Shown piece after piece: positions 37,840 through 46,228 of a DNA stretch of 64,000 nucleotides. The notes under the pieces are model-generated. The model made no database searches. It was not told the DNA's origin and saw only the letters and a list, made by a program, of their open reading frames with translations. Source of the stretch: Pseudomonas saponiphila (lineage in GTDB: Bacteria > Pseudomonadota > Gammaproteobacteria > Pseudomonadales > Pseudomonadaceae); assembly GCF_900105185.1 (NCBI RefSeq), contig NZ_FNTJ01000001.1, forward strand, positions 1,251,501 to 1,315,500, read 5' to 3'. The position numbers and the translations under genes are program-made. The number at the start of each line of letters is the position of its first letter. Position 1 is the first letter of the stretch.

Positions 37840-37856
37840 GAGCTATCGGATAGCTC
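37840..37856. promoter_or_regulatory. perfect palindrome upstream of the DHA2 transporter
   Basis: GAGCTATC-G-GATAGCTC, 8+1+8 bases, 74 bases before the transporter start: a plausible repressor operator. Confidence 0.5.
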
Positions 37857-38028
37857 GGCAAGCCAGGTCCCCGGTGATTTTCATGCAGGTTTTTTCAACT
37901 CGGGGTATCGCGTCAGACAGTCTCGGCCGCGAGGTTTCGGAAAAGCTTTGTGGTACTTGCTGATGCCGGGTAATGGGACGCATTCTGTATAGTGTTGGCC
38001 CTGTGCCGGCCGCCTGAACCTTGACTGT

Positions 38029-38040
38029 ACGAACGTTCGT
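38029..38040. promoter_or_regulatory. palindrome ACGAACGTTCGT in the divergent region
   Basis: A self-complementary 12-mer of the type bound by TetR-family repressors, 131 bases before the AraC gene. Confidence 0.4.
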
Positions 38041-38170
38041 TGGTGTTTGCGGTGCTTGCATTTTTCCTGGGTGAACCTGTCAACTGATCGGTGCAACCTG
38101 GCAGTTACCCCGAGCATTTCGCCCATCGGTGCAAATGTCCCCCCGTTACTCTGAGGCCTGGACTGTAGTG

Positions 38171-39085
38171 ATGAACAAGCCTGCCCTTGCGCCCATTCCC
38201 GTGTTCAAACTCTATGGTGAAAGCCTGGGCTGGCCCACCCCGGACCTGCTTCATTGCGAACCCATCAGCCAGCGCAGTCGCGAGCACCATTGGGAAATAA
38301 AACCCCATCGACACGCCGACCTCTGCCAGTTGCTGTTTATCAGTCGCGGGCAGGCGCAATTGCAGGTCGAAGGCCAGCACAGGCTGCTGGACGAGCCGCT
38401 GGTCCAGGTGTTGCCGCCGCTGTCGGTGCACGGCTTTCGTTTTTCCGAAGACATCGAGGGCTTTGTCGTGACCCTGGCCGCGCCGTTGGTCAGCCATTTG
38501 CAAGCTCAACTGGGGCCCTCGGCAACCGCCCTGGCGAAGTCGGGCAGCTATCCGGCCGGGGAGGATGCGCACTACCTGAACGTCCAGTTCGCCGCCCTGC
38601 AGAACGAATACCAGGGACAGCAACCTGCCCGGGAAATGCTCATGCATGCGCTGGTGAGCACGATAGTGGTCTGGGTCGGGCGCCGCGCTCTGCAGTGCAG
38701 CAGCGCCAGTCAGCGTCCGCAGCGCGCCCGGGAATATTTCAACGGCTTCATCCAGTTGGTCGAGGCCCACTACCGCGAGCATCTGAAGGTCGAGGATCTG
38801 GCGCAGAAACTCGGCATCTCGGTGTCGCACCTCAATGGCACCTGTCGTGAGCTGGCCGGGCAACCGGCGCTGCAGATCATCCACCAGCGCCAGTTGCTGG
38901 AAGCCAAGCGCCTGCTGACCTACACCGGGATGACCATCTACGAGATCTCCGATGAGCTGGGGTTTTCCGATCCCACCAACTTCACCCGGCTGTTCCGCCG
39001 CCGCGAAGGCATCTCGCCCAAGGTGTTCCGTGATCGGCTCAAGGCCGATCAGGCCGGAGACGACCTGGCCCCGCCGCTCACCTGA
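38171..39085 (+). CDS. AraC-family transcriptional regulator (PobR/PobC-like)
   Basis: A 304-residue regulator: an N-terminal cupin-type sensor (about 20-165, HWEIKPHRHADLCQLLFISRG) and a C-terminal double helix-turn-helix (about 200-295, LAQKLGISVSHLN and ISDELGFSDPTNFTRLFRR). It resembles regulators of 4-hydroxybenzoate hydroxylase, but no pobA is adjacent in this window, so its target is unknown. The ATG at 38171 begins MNKPALAPIPVFKLYGE; an in-frame upstream ATG at 38129 lacks similarity. Confidence 0.87.
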   Translation: MNKPALAPIPVFKLYGESLGWPTPDLLHCEPISQRSREHHWEIKPHRHADLCQLLFISRGQAQLQVEGQHRLLDEPLVQVLPPLSVHGFRFSEDIEGFVVTLAAPLVSHLQAQLGPSATALAKSGSYPAGEDAHYLNVQFAALQNEYQGQQPAREMLMHALVSTIVVWVGRRALQCSSASQRPQRAREYFNGFIQLVEAHYREHLKVEDLAQKLGISVSHLNGTCRELAGQPALQIIHQRQLLEAKRLLTYTGMTIYEISDELGFSDPTNFTRLFRRREGISPKVFRDRLKADQAGDDLAPPLT

Positions 39086-39254
39086 GGGCGTTCAGGGTGG
39101 CGTTGTGGGGGATGCAGCGTTCCAGGTTGCAACTGGCATAGTTGCGCGGCTGCATGCGGGCCTGCTCGACGCGATAGGCCGCGGTACCGTACAGCGCCAG
39201 AGTCACGGTGCAGGTCATGAAGATGGCCAGGTACCTTCTTGTCTTGACGTTCAT
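39078..39254 (-). CDS. small single-pass membrane protein
   Basis: Encodes 58 residues starting MNVKTRRYLAIFMTCTVTLA. The hydrophobic segment spans about 8-25 after a basic N terminus; the short outside tail has two cysteines (YASCNLERCIPHN) that could form a disulfide. Its last 8 bases overlap the end of the convergent AraC gene. The start is at a clear ATG preceded by AGGTC on the minus strand. Function unknown. Confidence 0.6.
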   Translation of the reverse strand: MNVKTRRYLAIFMTCTVTLALYGTAAYRVEQARMQPRNYASCNLERCIPHNATLNALR

Positions 39255-39383
39255 GGCGAAGACCTCTGAAGCAATACCCCCGTGATTTTAGGGGGTACTG
39301 TTATCAGCATAGGTCAGTTGCCGGTGCCTGCCAGACCGCTGGCCGGTCTGATTGGCGAGGTATTCAGCCGATCGATTGCATGG

Positions 39384-40289
39384 CTAAAGCCCCACGTCCC
39401 AGAGCGGTTCCTGGGGGAATCTCAAGACCAGGAAGTCCAGCATGCTGCGCAGGGTGGCGGGCATGTGTTTGCGCGAGGCGTAGACCGCGTACATGTTCAT
39501 CTTGCGCGGTTCGGCATGGGGCAGCAGGCGCACCAGCTCCGCGCGCTTGATGTGCTCCCCGGCCTGATAGCTGGGGAGCATGGCGATACCGGCGCCGGCC
39601 ATGGTGGCGCGCAGCAGGGTGCTGGCTTCGTTGGCGCTGATGTTGCCCTGTACCGGCACTGACACCTGCTCGCCGTCCTGTTCGAAATGCCACAGGCTCT
39701 TGCCGAAGTAGGAGTGGGTCAGGCAGTTGTGCCGGCTCAACTCTTCCACCCGTTGCGGCGCCGGGTGTTCGCGCAGATAGGCCGGGGACGCGCAGATCAC
39801 CGAGCGGCAGACGGTCAGGCGGCGGGCGATCAGGTTCGGGTCCAGGTCATTGCTGGTGCGAATGGCCAGGTCGATGCGCTCATCCACCAGGTTCACCGTG
39901 CGGTCGAGCATCTGCAGGTCGATGCTCACGCCCGGATAGCGTTTGACGTAGTCGGCCATGGCATCGGCCAGTTGCGATTGGCCGAACGAGGTACTGACGC
40001 TGATGCGCAGCAGCCCGCGGGGCGCGTCGTCAGGCTCGCCGACCGCCGCCTGCATGTCGTGGGACAGCTCCAGCATCTGTCGGCAGCGGGGCAGGATCTC
40101 GCCACCGGCGGCGGTCAGGCTCAGCTTGCGCGTGGTGCGGTGCATCAACCGGGCACCGACCCAGTCTTCCAGTTCCGCCAGATAACGTGAAACCACGGGA
40201 CGCGACAGGTCCAGGTGGTCGGCGGCAGCCGACTGGCTGCCCAGGTCGACGACGGTGACGAAGACCCGCATTGCTTGGAGACGATCCAT
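39384..40289 (-). CDS. LysR-family transcriptional regulator
   Basis: A 301-residue LysR-type regulator with an N-terminal winged helix-turn-helix (about 17-60, SQSAAADHLDLSRPVVSRYLAEL) and an effector domain from about 90. It is divergent from the metallo-beta-lactamase-fold and NAD(P)H-binding genes, 114 bases apart, and by the usual LysR logic probably controls them. The effector is unknown. Confidence 0.92.
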   Translation of the reverse strand: MDRLQAMRVFVTVVDLGSQSAAADHLDLSRPVVSRYLAELEDWVGARLMHRTTRKLSLTAAGGEILPRCRQMLELSHDMQAAVGEPDDAPRGLLRISVSTSFGQSQLADAMADYVKRYPGVSIDLQMLDRTVNLVDERIDLAIRTSNDLDPNLIARRLTVCRSVICASPAYLREHPAPQRVEELSRHNCLTHSYFGKSLWHFEQDGEQVSVPVQGNISANEASTLLRATMAGAGIAMLPSYQAGEHIKRAELVRLLPHAEPRKMNMYAVYASRKHMPATLRSMLDFLVLRFPQEPLWDVGL

Positions 40290-40403
40290 GATTTGCCCGC
40301 TTTCAGAAACAAACTATGTTCAAGCATCGCATTTTTTGTAACGAGTCTGGCAACTAAGCTTTGTCCACTTCTCACCCAGTCCACTGATGCCGGAGCTGCC
40401 TTC

Positions 40404-41288
40404 ATGATCGGATTCACCTCATTCAAACGCCTGCTGCTGGCCACCGCCACCCTGGGTTTCGCCGCCCATGCCGCAGCCGCCGAGCCCAGCCTGAAGCTGG
40501 ATGTCTACAACCCGGGCGCCAATGCCATCTTCCCGGTGACTTCGGTGCTGGTCAGCGGCAAGAAGGACGCGATCCTGGTGGATGCCCAGTTCGGCAAGTC
40601 CCAGGCCCAGCAGCTGGTGGAGAAGATTCGCGCCAGCGGCAAACACCTGACCACCATCTACATCAGCCACGGTGACCCGGACTACTACTTCGGCCTCGAC
40701 ACCCTGACCGCCGCCTTCCCCGACGCCAAGGTCGTGGCTTCGCAGCCGACCGTGGATCACATCAAGGCCACGGTGGACGGCAAGCTGGCGTTCTGGGGCC
40801 CGAAAATGGGCGCTGACGTGCCGGCCAAGACCATAGTGCCGGGCGTGCTCAAGGGCCACAGCCTGACCCTGGAAGGGCAGAAACTCGACGTTATCGGCCT
40901 GGACGGCAAGCAACCGGACCGCAGCTTTGTCTGGATTCCTTCGATCAAGGCCGTTGTCGGTGGTGTGGTGGTCGCGGAAAACATCCACGTGTGGATGGCC
41001 GATACTCAGACTCCGCAATCCCATGCGGACTGGCTGAGCACCCTGAAGACCATCGAGGGCTTGCAGCCCAAGACCGTGATCCCTGGGCACTTCCTGGGTG
41101 ACAGCGCGCGGACCCTGGCCCCGGTGCACTTCACCGCGGACTACATCAAGGCCTTCGACGAGGAAACCACCAAGGCCAAGGATTCCGCCGAGCTGATCGC
41201 GGCCATGAAAAAGCGTTACCCGGACCTGGGCGAAGACAGCTCCCTGGAGCTGAGCGCCAAGGTCGCCAAGGGCGAAATGAAGTGGTGA
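40404..41288 (+). CDS. exported metallo-beta-lactamase-fold protein with altered metal motif
   Basis: Encodes 294 residues. A signal peptide ends near AHAAAA (about residue 24). The fold follows the MBL pattern (VTSVLVSGKKDAILVDAQFG, then TIYISHGDPDYYFGL), but the canonical HxHxDH is replaced by SHGDPDYYFG, retaining one His and one Asp. Later ligand positions include PGHFLG. The protein may bind one metal or none. It starts a two-gene unit with an NAD(P)H-binding protein, divergent from a LysR gene. Confidence 0.85.
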   Translation: MIGFTSFKRLLLATATLGFAAHAAAAEPSLKLDVYNPGANAIFPVTSVLVSGKKDAILVDAQFGKSQAQQLVEKIRASGKHLTTIYISHGDPDYYFGLDTLTAAFPDAKVVASQPTVDHIKATVDGKLAFWGPKMGADVPAKTIVPGVLKGHSLTLEGQKLDVIGLDGKQPDRSFVWIPSIKAVVGGVVVAENIHVWMADTQTPQSHADWLSTLKTIEGLQPKTVIPGHFLGDSARTLAPVHFTADYIKAFDEETTKAKDSAELIAAMKKRYPDLGEDSSLELSAKVAKGEMKW

Positions 41289-41357
41289 AACCGGTTTGAC
41301 CCGCTCCCTTTCGGGAGCGGATGCCTCTGTACTCTCTTAGCCAACTGGAGACACATC

Positions 41358-41978
41358 ATGAGCAACATCGCAATCATTGGCGCCACCGGCCGTGCCGGTA
41401 GCCAACTGCTGGAAGAAGCCCTGCGTCGCGGCCATAGCGTCACCGCCATCGCTCGCAACACGGCGAAGATCGGCCAGCGTGCCGGTGTGGTCACCCGCGA
41501 AGTGGATGTGGCCGACAGTGCTGCGCTGCAGGCGGCAGTGGCCGGTCACGACGTGGTGATCAGTGCCGCGCATTTTTCCACCATCCCGGCCAGCGCGATC
41601 ATCGACCCGGTGAAAAAGGCCGGGGTCAAGCGTCTGCTGGTGGTCGGCGGGGCCGGTTCGCTGCTGCTGCCCGGCGGCATCAAGGTCATCGACAGCCCGG
41701 GCTTCCCGGAGGAATACAAGGCCGAGGCCAGCGCCGGTGGCGTGTACCTGGACACCTTGCGCAAGGAGCAGGAGCAGGAGCTGGACTGGACCTTCCTCTC
41801 GCCGTCGGCGGAATTCGTCGAAGGTGAGCGTACCGGGCACTTCCGCCTGGGCCAGGACGATCTGCTGGTCAGCGCCGAAGGCCGCAGCTGGATCAGCTTT
41901 GCCGACTACGCGATTGCCATGCTCGATGAGGTGGAAAAACCGGCTCATCGCCGCCAGCGCTTCACTGTCGGTTACTGA
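41358..41978 (+). CDS. NAD(P)H-binding Rossmann protein (NmrA/YwnB-like)
   Basis: Encodes 206 residues with an N-terminal dinucleotide-binding motif GATGRAGSQ (residues 8-16) and an atypical-SDR layout without a YxxxK active site. The segment DWTFLSPSAEF is characteristic of the YwnB/Rv2216-like group. It lies 69 bases after the MBL-fold gene on the same strand and ends before two hairpins. Possible roles are reductase or redox sensor. Confidence 0.88.
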   Translation: MSNIAIIGATGRAGSQLLEEALRRGHSVTAIARNTAKIGQRAGVVTREVDVADSAALQAAVAGHDVVISAAHFSTIPASAIIDPVKKAGVKRLLVVGGAGSLLLPGGIKVIDSPGFPEEYKAEASAGGVYLDTLRKEQEQELDWTFLSPSAEFVEGERTGHFRLGQDDLLVSAEGRSWISFADYAIAMLDEVEKPAHRRQRFTVGY

Positions 41979-41994
41979 TCAACCGCCGATTGCC

Positions 41995-42066
41995 CCGCTA
42001 GCCGCCAGTTGTAGGCGGCTAGCGGAGTATTGCGGCAAAAGCTGGAGGCCCCTCGCGGGCCTTTTT
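41995..42066 (+). terminator. two hairpins ending the MBL/NAD(P)H-binding unit
   Basis: A perfect 12-bp stem CCGCTAGCCGCC/GGCGGCTAGCGG (41995-42025) is followed by a second stem GGCCC/GGGCC with TTTTT (42048-42066). The second is the likely intrinsic terminator. Confidence 0.7.
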
Positions 42067-42095
42067 GCTGTCTACCGGCATCAGGTTTTTCTCGT

Positions 42096-42977
42096 TCAGC
42101 GCTGTCGGGCCTGCTCCACCAGCCAGTCCAGCAGTTCCTGCAAGGCCGCCGAAGGGCCCGGGCGCTCCGGGTACACCAGGTAATACGCCTGCCCCGTGGG
42201 CACCTTCAATTCAAAGGGCATGACCAGCCGCCCGGCACTCAGGTCGTCGCCAATCAGCGCCCAATCGCCAATCGCCACGCCTGTGCCCTGGGACGCCACC
42301 GACATGGCCAGGTCCAGGGTTTCGAAGTGCTGGCCCTTGCCCAGTGTGTCCAGCGGCGTGCCCGCGGCCTTGAGCCAGGTCTGCCAGTCCCGTTGGTCGT
42401 GGGATGGGTGCAACAGCAGGTGCTGTTGCAGGTCGGCGGGGCTTTTGAGTGGCACCGCGCCCTCCAGCAGCGGCCGCGAGCAGACCGGGGTCAGCTGTTC
42501 ATTGAACAGGTGCCGCGAGCCCAGGGTCGGGGGCGGCGGCGCGCCATACATCACCGCCGCGTCAAACGGCTCGCGGCCGAAATCCACCCCGTGGGCAATG
42601 GTCGTGGTCAGTTGCACCGGCACCTCGGGGCGTTCCTTCTGCCACTGCAACAAGCGCGGCAGCAGCCAGCGCATCACGCAGGTCGGAGCCTTGAGGCGCA
42701 GGTGGCGATTGCGCCCGCCGATCTCGTCCACCGCGCCATTGATCAATTCGAACACCTGCTGCACCCGCGGCAGCCATTCCTGACCCTCGGCCGTCAGGCT
42801 CAGGCCGCGAGCCTGACGCTGGAACAGCGGATAACCCAGGTGACTTTCCAGCCCGGCGATCTGCCGGCTCACGGCGCCTTGCGTGATGTGCAACTGCTCG
42901 GCGGCGCGGGTGAAGTTGAAGCACTGGGCGGTGACCAGAAAGGTATGCAGGGCGGGCAGGGGAGGCAGGCGTTTCAT
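42096..42977 (-). CDS. LysR-family transcriptional regulator (GcvA-like)
   Basis: Encodes 293 residues starting MKRLPPLPALHTFLVTAQ, with the GcvA-type helix-turn-helix FTRAAEQLHITQGAVSRQIAGL (about 22-43). The effector domain runs from about 90. It is divergent from the ketoarginine decarboxylase gene and is its probable regulator. The ATG at 42977 fits the family start; an upstream in-frame ATG at 42992 adds five residues. Confidence 0.92.
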   Translation of the reverse strand: MKRLPPLPALHTFLVTAQCFNFTRAAEQLHITQGAVSRQIAGLESHLGYPLFQRQARGLSLTAEGQEWLPRVQQVFELINGAVDEIGGRNRHLRLKAPTCVMRWLLPRLLQWQKERPEVPVQLTTTIAHGVDFGREPFDAAVMYGAPPPPTLGSRHLFNEQLTPVCSRPLLEGAVPLKSPADLQQHLLLHPSHDQRDWQTWLKAAGTPLDTLGKGQHFETLDLAMSVASQGTGVAIGDWALIGDDLSAGRLVMPFELKVPTGQAYYLVYPERPGPSAALQELLDWLVEQARQR

Positions 42978-43121
42978 GGGGAGCCAAGGCATGACGTGGG
43001 GACATGGCTAGTATGACTTTTTATCCATTGTTGCGGCTACCGGCGCGCCGTTCCAATAGCCCTCTCCCGGCGCCCGGCAGTAGCGCCCGCCGGGTACCCA
43101 ATCAATAAGAAGGGCGATGAG

Positions 43122-44759
43122 ATGGCGACGTGCGGTGAAGTGCTGGTCAAGTTACTCGAGGGCTATGGCGTCGAACAGGTGTTCGGCATTCCGGGGGTGC
43201 ATACGGTCGAGCTGTACCGCGGCCTGGCCCGTTCGCCGATCAATCACGTCACCCCGCGGCACGAACAGGGGGCCGGTTTCATGGCCGATGGCTACGCCCG
43301 CACCAGTGGCAAGCCCGGCGTGTGTTTCATCATCACCGGTCCCGGCATGACCAACATCACCACGGCCATGGGCCAGGCCTACGCCGACTCGATCCCCATG
43401 CTGGTGATCTCCAGCGTGCAGACCCGCAGCCAGCTGGGTGGCGGGCGCGGCAAGCTGCACGAGTTGCCCAACCAGAGTGCGCTGGTGGGTGGCGTGGCGG
43501 CGTTTTCCCATACCCTGATGAGCGCCGATGAGCTGCCGGCGGTGCTGGCCCGGGCCTTTGCCCTGTTCCAGGCCGGGCGTCCCCGGCCGGTGCACATCGA
43601 GATTCCCCTGGATGTACTGGTACAACCCGCCGATCACCTGCTGGCCAGCGAGCCGGTGCAGATCGCCCGTGCCGGGGCCGCTCCAGCGGCTGTCGCGCAC
43701 ATGAGCCAGATGCTGGCCAACGCCAAGCGCCCGCTGATACTCGCCGGCGGCGGTGCCATCGAGGCGGCGCAATCCCTGACCCTGCTGGCCGAGTTGCTGC
43801 AGGCGCCGGTGGCCTTGACCATCAACGCCAAGGGCCTGCTGCCGTCGGCGCACCCGCTGCTGATCGGCTCCACCCAGTCGCTGGTGGCGACCCGGGCCCT
43901 GGTGGCAGAGGCCGACGTGGTGCTGGCCATCGGCACCGAACTGGCGGAAACCGACTACGACGTGACCTTCGCCGGTGGCTTTGAAATTCCCGGCGCCTTG
44001 CTGCGCATCGATATCGACCCCGATCAGACCGTGCGCAACTACCCGCCGAAAGTGGCACTGGTGGCCGATGCGCAGATGGCCGCCCAAGCGCTGCTGGCAG
44101 AATTGTCCCTACAGCCCTTGAGTACCCGGGACGCCGACTGGGGCTCGGTTCGGGCAGCGGCCCTGCGCAGCGAACTTGAGCGCCTCTGGGATGCTCCGAC
44201 CCGAGCCCAGACCCGGTTGCTGGAAACCGTGCTCGAGGAGTTGCCGGAGATCGTCGTGGTGGGCGATTCCACCCAGCCGGTGTACAGCGGCAACCTGACC
44301 TTCAATCCCGAGCAGCCGCGGCGCTGGTTCAACGCTTCCACCGGCTACGGCACCCTGGGTTATGCCTTGCCGGCGGCGATTGGCGCCTGGCTCGGCGGCG
44401 GCGCGCAGCCCAGCCAGCGCCGGCCGGTGGCCTGCCTGATCGGCGACGGAGGCTTGCAGTTCACCCTTGCGGAACTGGCCTGCGCGGTGGAGGCGCGGAC
44501 CCCGGTCATCGTCCTGCTGTGGAATAACCAGGGCTATGAAGAGATCAAGAAATACATGGTCAACCGCGCCATCGAACCGGTAGGCGTCGACATCTACACT
44601 CCGGATTTCATCGCCGTGGCCCAGGGCCTGGGGTGCGCTGCCGAGCGTATCGACACCGCCGAGCAACTGCGTGCCGCGTTGCGCATGGCGGTGGATCGCC
44701 AGGGCCCGACCCTGATTGAAATCGACCAGAAGCGCTGGACCCAGGGAGTCTCGGCATGA
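43122..44759 (+). CDS. aruI: 5-guanidino-2-oxopentanoate (2-ketoarginine) decarboxylase, ThDP-dependent
   Basis: A 545-residue thiamine-diphosphate enzyme. The catalytic Glu is E48 (TPRHEQGAGFMADGYAR), and the ThDP/Mg motif is GDGGLQ … NNQGYEEIK near 440-470. The sequence resembles AruI of the arginine transaminase pathway, which decarboxylates 2-ketoarginine to 4-guanidinobutyraldehyde. The overlapping aldehyde dehydrogenase gene downstream fits the next step. No aruH transaminase is present nearby. Related 2-oxo acid decarboxylases cannot be fully excluded. Confidence 0.85.
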   Translation: MATCGEVLVKLLEGYGVEQVFGIPGVHTVELYRGLARSPINHVTPRHEQGAGFMADGYARTSGKPGVCFIITGPGMTNITTAMGQAYADSIPMLVISSVQTRSQLGGGRGKLHELPNQSALVGGVAAFSHTLMSADELPAVLARAFALFQAGRPRPVHIEIPLDVLVQPADHLLASEPVQIARAGAAPAAVAHMSQMLANAKRPLILAGGGAIEAAQSLTLLAELLQAPVALTINAKGLLPSAHPLLIGSTQSLVATRALVAEADVVLAIGTELAETDYDVTFAGGFEIPGALLRIDIDPDQTVRNYPPKVALVADAQMAAQALLAELSLQPLSTRDADWGSVRAAALRSELERLWDAPTRAQTRLLETVLEELPEIVVVGDSTQPVYSGNLTFNPEQPRRWFNASTGYGTLGYALPAAIGAWLGGGAQPSQRRPVACLIGDGGLQFTLAELACAVEARTPVIVLLWNNQGYEEIKKYMVNRAIEPVGVDIYTPDFIAVAQGLGCAAERIDTAEQLRAALRMAVDRQGPTLIEIDQKRWTQGVSA

Positions 44760-46204
44760 GCGCGCAAGCGGCGTTGAACGGGCTGTACATCGACGGCCAA
44801 TGGTCCGCGGGCGACGCGCTGTTGCAGGTCATCAGCCCCGTTACCGAGGCCTCGTTGGCGCAGGTGGCGGGGGGCGGTGCCGAGGCCGTGGATCAGGCCC
44901 TGCGGGCTGCCACCAGAAGTTTTGCGCGCTGGTCGCACAGCAGCGGTGCCGAGCGCGCCGTGGTGCTGCGCAGGATTGCCCGTGGCGTGGCCGAGCGCCG
45001 TGAGCGCCTGATGCACTTGCAGTCGAGCAACAACGGCAAGCCGCAGTTCGAAGCCGCGATGGACGTGGACGATGTGATTGCCACCTTTGACTATTACGCC
45101 GGGCTGGCCGAGGGCCAGGATCAAGCTCAAGACGCCGAGGTGGCGCTGCCCAGCGCCGACTTCGGCGCCCGCTTGCGACGCGAGCCCTGTGGCGTGGTCG
45201 GGTTGATCGTGCCGTGGAACTTTCCCATGGTCACCACCGCCTGGAAGCTCGCGCCCGCTCTGGCGGCGGGCTGTTGCGTGGTGCTCAAGCCTTCGGAAGT
45301 GACCCCGCTGGCGGAGCTGGAGCTGGCGGCGATCATTGCCGACAGCGGATTGCCCGATGGCGTGTTCAATCTGGTGTGCGGCACCGGCCTGGCGGTGGGC
45401 GCACCCTTGGCGGCGGACCCGCGAGTAGCGAAGATCTCGTTCACCGGCAGCAACGCAGTGGGGGTCCAGGTCATGCAGCGGGCGGCAGAAACCGTCAAGG
45501 GCGTGAGCCTGGAACTGGGCGGCAAGTCATCGCTGCTGGTGCTGGCCGATGCCGACCTGGACCTGGCGGTAGAGCTGGCCTGTGGCGGCGGCTTCTTCAA
45601 TGCCGGGCAGATGTGCTCGGCCACCAGCCGGGTGTTGGTCGCCGACGAGCTGGCCGATGATTTCCTCTTGCGGCTCAAGGCCCGGGCCGAGGCTATTCGG
45701 GTTGGCGACCCGTGCGACCCGGAGGTGGCCATGGGACCCCTGGTCAATCAGGCGCAATACCGGCGCGTGCTGGCGCACATCGAGCGCGGCTTGAATGTCG
45801 GCGCCAGGCTGGTGTGTGGCGGCGGCCGTCCGGCGGGATTGACCCAGGGTTTTTTCATCCAGCCCACGGTGTTCACCGAAGTGTCGCTGGACAGCGCCCT
45901 GTGGCGCGAAGAGATCTTCGGCCCGGTGCTGTGTGTGCGCAGTTTCAGCAGTGAACAAGAGGCGGTCGCGCTGGCCAATGACAGCGAGTTTGGCCTAGTG
46001 GCCAGTGTGGTGGGGGCGGACCTGGACAATGCCGAACGGGTCGCCAATGCCCTGCAGGCCGGCCTGGTGTGGATCAACGCGCCCCAGGTGATCTTTCCCC
46101 AGACTGCCTGGGGCGGCTACAAGCAGAGCAGCATCGGCCGCGAACTGGGCCCCTGGGGCTTGCAAGCCTTCCAGGAGCTCAAACACGTCATCCGCGCCCT
46201 GTAG
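44756..46204 (+). CDS. aldehyde dehydrogenase, probable 4-guanidinobutyraldehyde dehydrogenase
   Basis: A 482-residue NAD(P)-dependent aldehyde dehydrogenase. Catalytic residues are E253 (LELGGKS) and C287 (NAGQMCSATSR), with the PWNFP motif at about 153-157. The start overlaps the decarboxylase stop as ATGA, so the two are translationally coupled; it probably oxidises the aldehyde the decarboxylase makes to 4-guanidinobutyrate. Betaine-aldehyde-type activity is an alternative. The stop codon lies within a REP sequence. Confidence 0.88.
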   Translation: MSAQAALNGLYIDGQWSAGDALLQVISPVTEASLAQVAGGGAEAVDQALRAATRSFARWSHSSGAERAVVLRRIARGVAERRERLMHLQSSNNGKPQFEAAMDVDDVIATFDYYAGLAEGQDQAQDAEVALPSADFGARLRREPCGVVGLIVPWNFPMVTTAWKLAPALAAGCCVVLKPSEVTPLAELELAAIIADSGLPDGVFNLVCGTGLAVGAPLAADPRVAKISFTGSNAVGVQVMQRAAETVKGVSLELGGKSSLLVLADADLDLAVELACGGGFFNAGQMCSATSRVLVADELADDFLLRLKARAEAIRVGDPCDPEVAMGPLVNQAQYRRVLAHIERGLNVGARLVCGGGRPAGLTQGFFIQPTVFTEVSLDSALWREEIFGPVLCVRSFSSEQEAVALANDSEFGLVASVVGADLDNAERVANALQAGLVWINAPQVIFPQTAWGGYKQSSIGRELGPWGLQAFQELKHVIRAL

Positions 46205-46222
46205 GAGCCGGCTGCCGGCGAA
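46201..46222. repeat. single REP copy overlapping the aldehyde dehydrogenase stop
   Basis: GTAGGAGCCGGCTGCCGGCGAA; the TAG within it is the stop codon of the gene. Confidence 0.75.
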
Positions 46223-46228
46223 CCCGGG

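Larger units (their letters stand above)
37767..38170. other. 404-bp intergenic region between divergent efflux and AraC genes
   Basis: Holds two palindromes (37840-37856 and 38029-38040) and presumably both promoters. No coding frame with supporting features was recognised. Confidence 0.5.
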
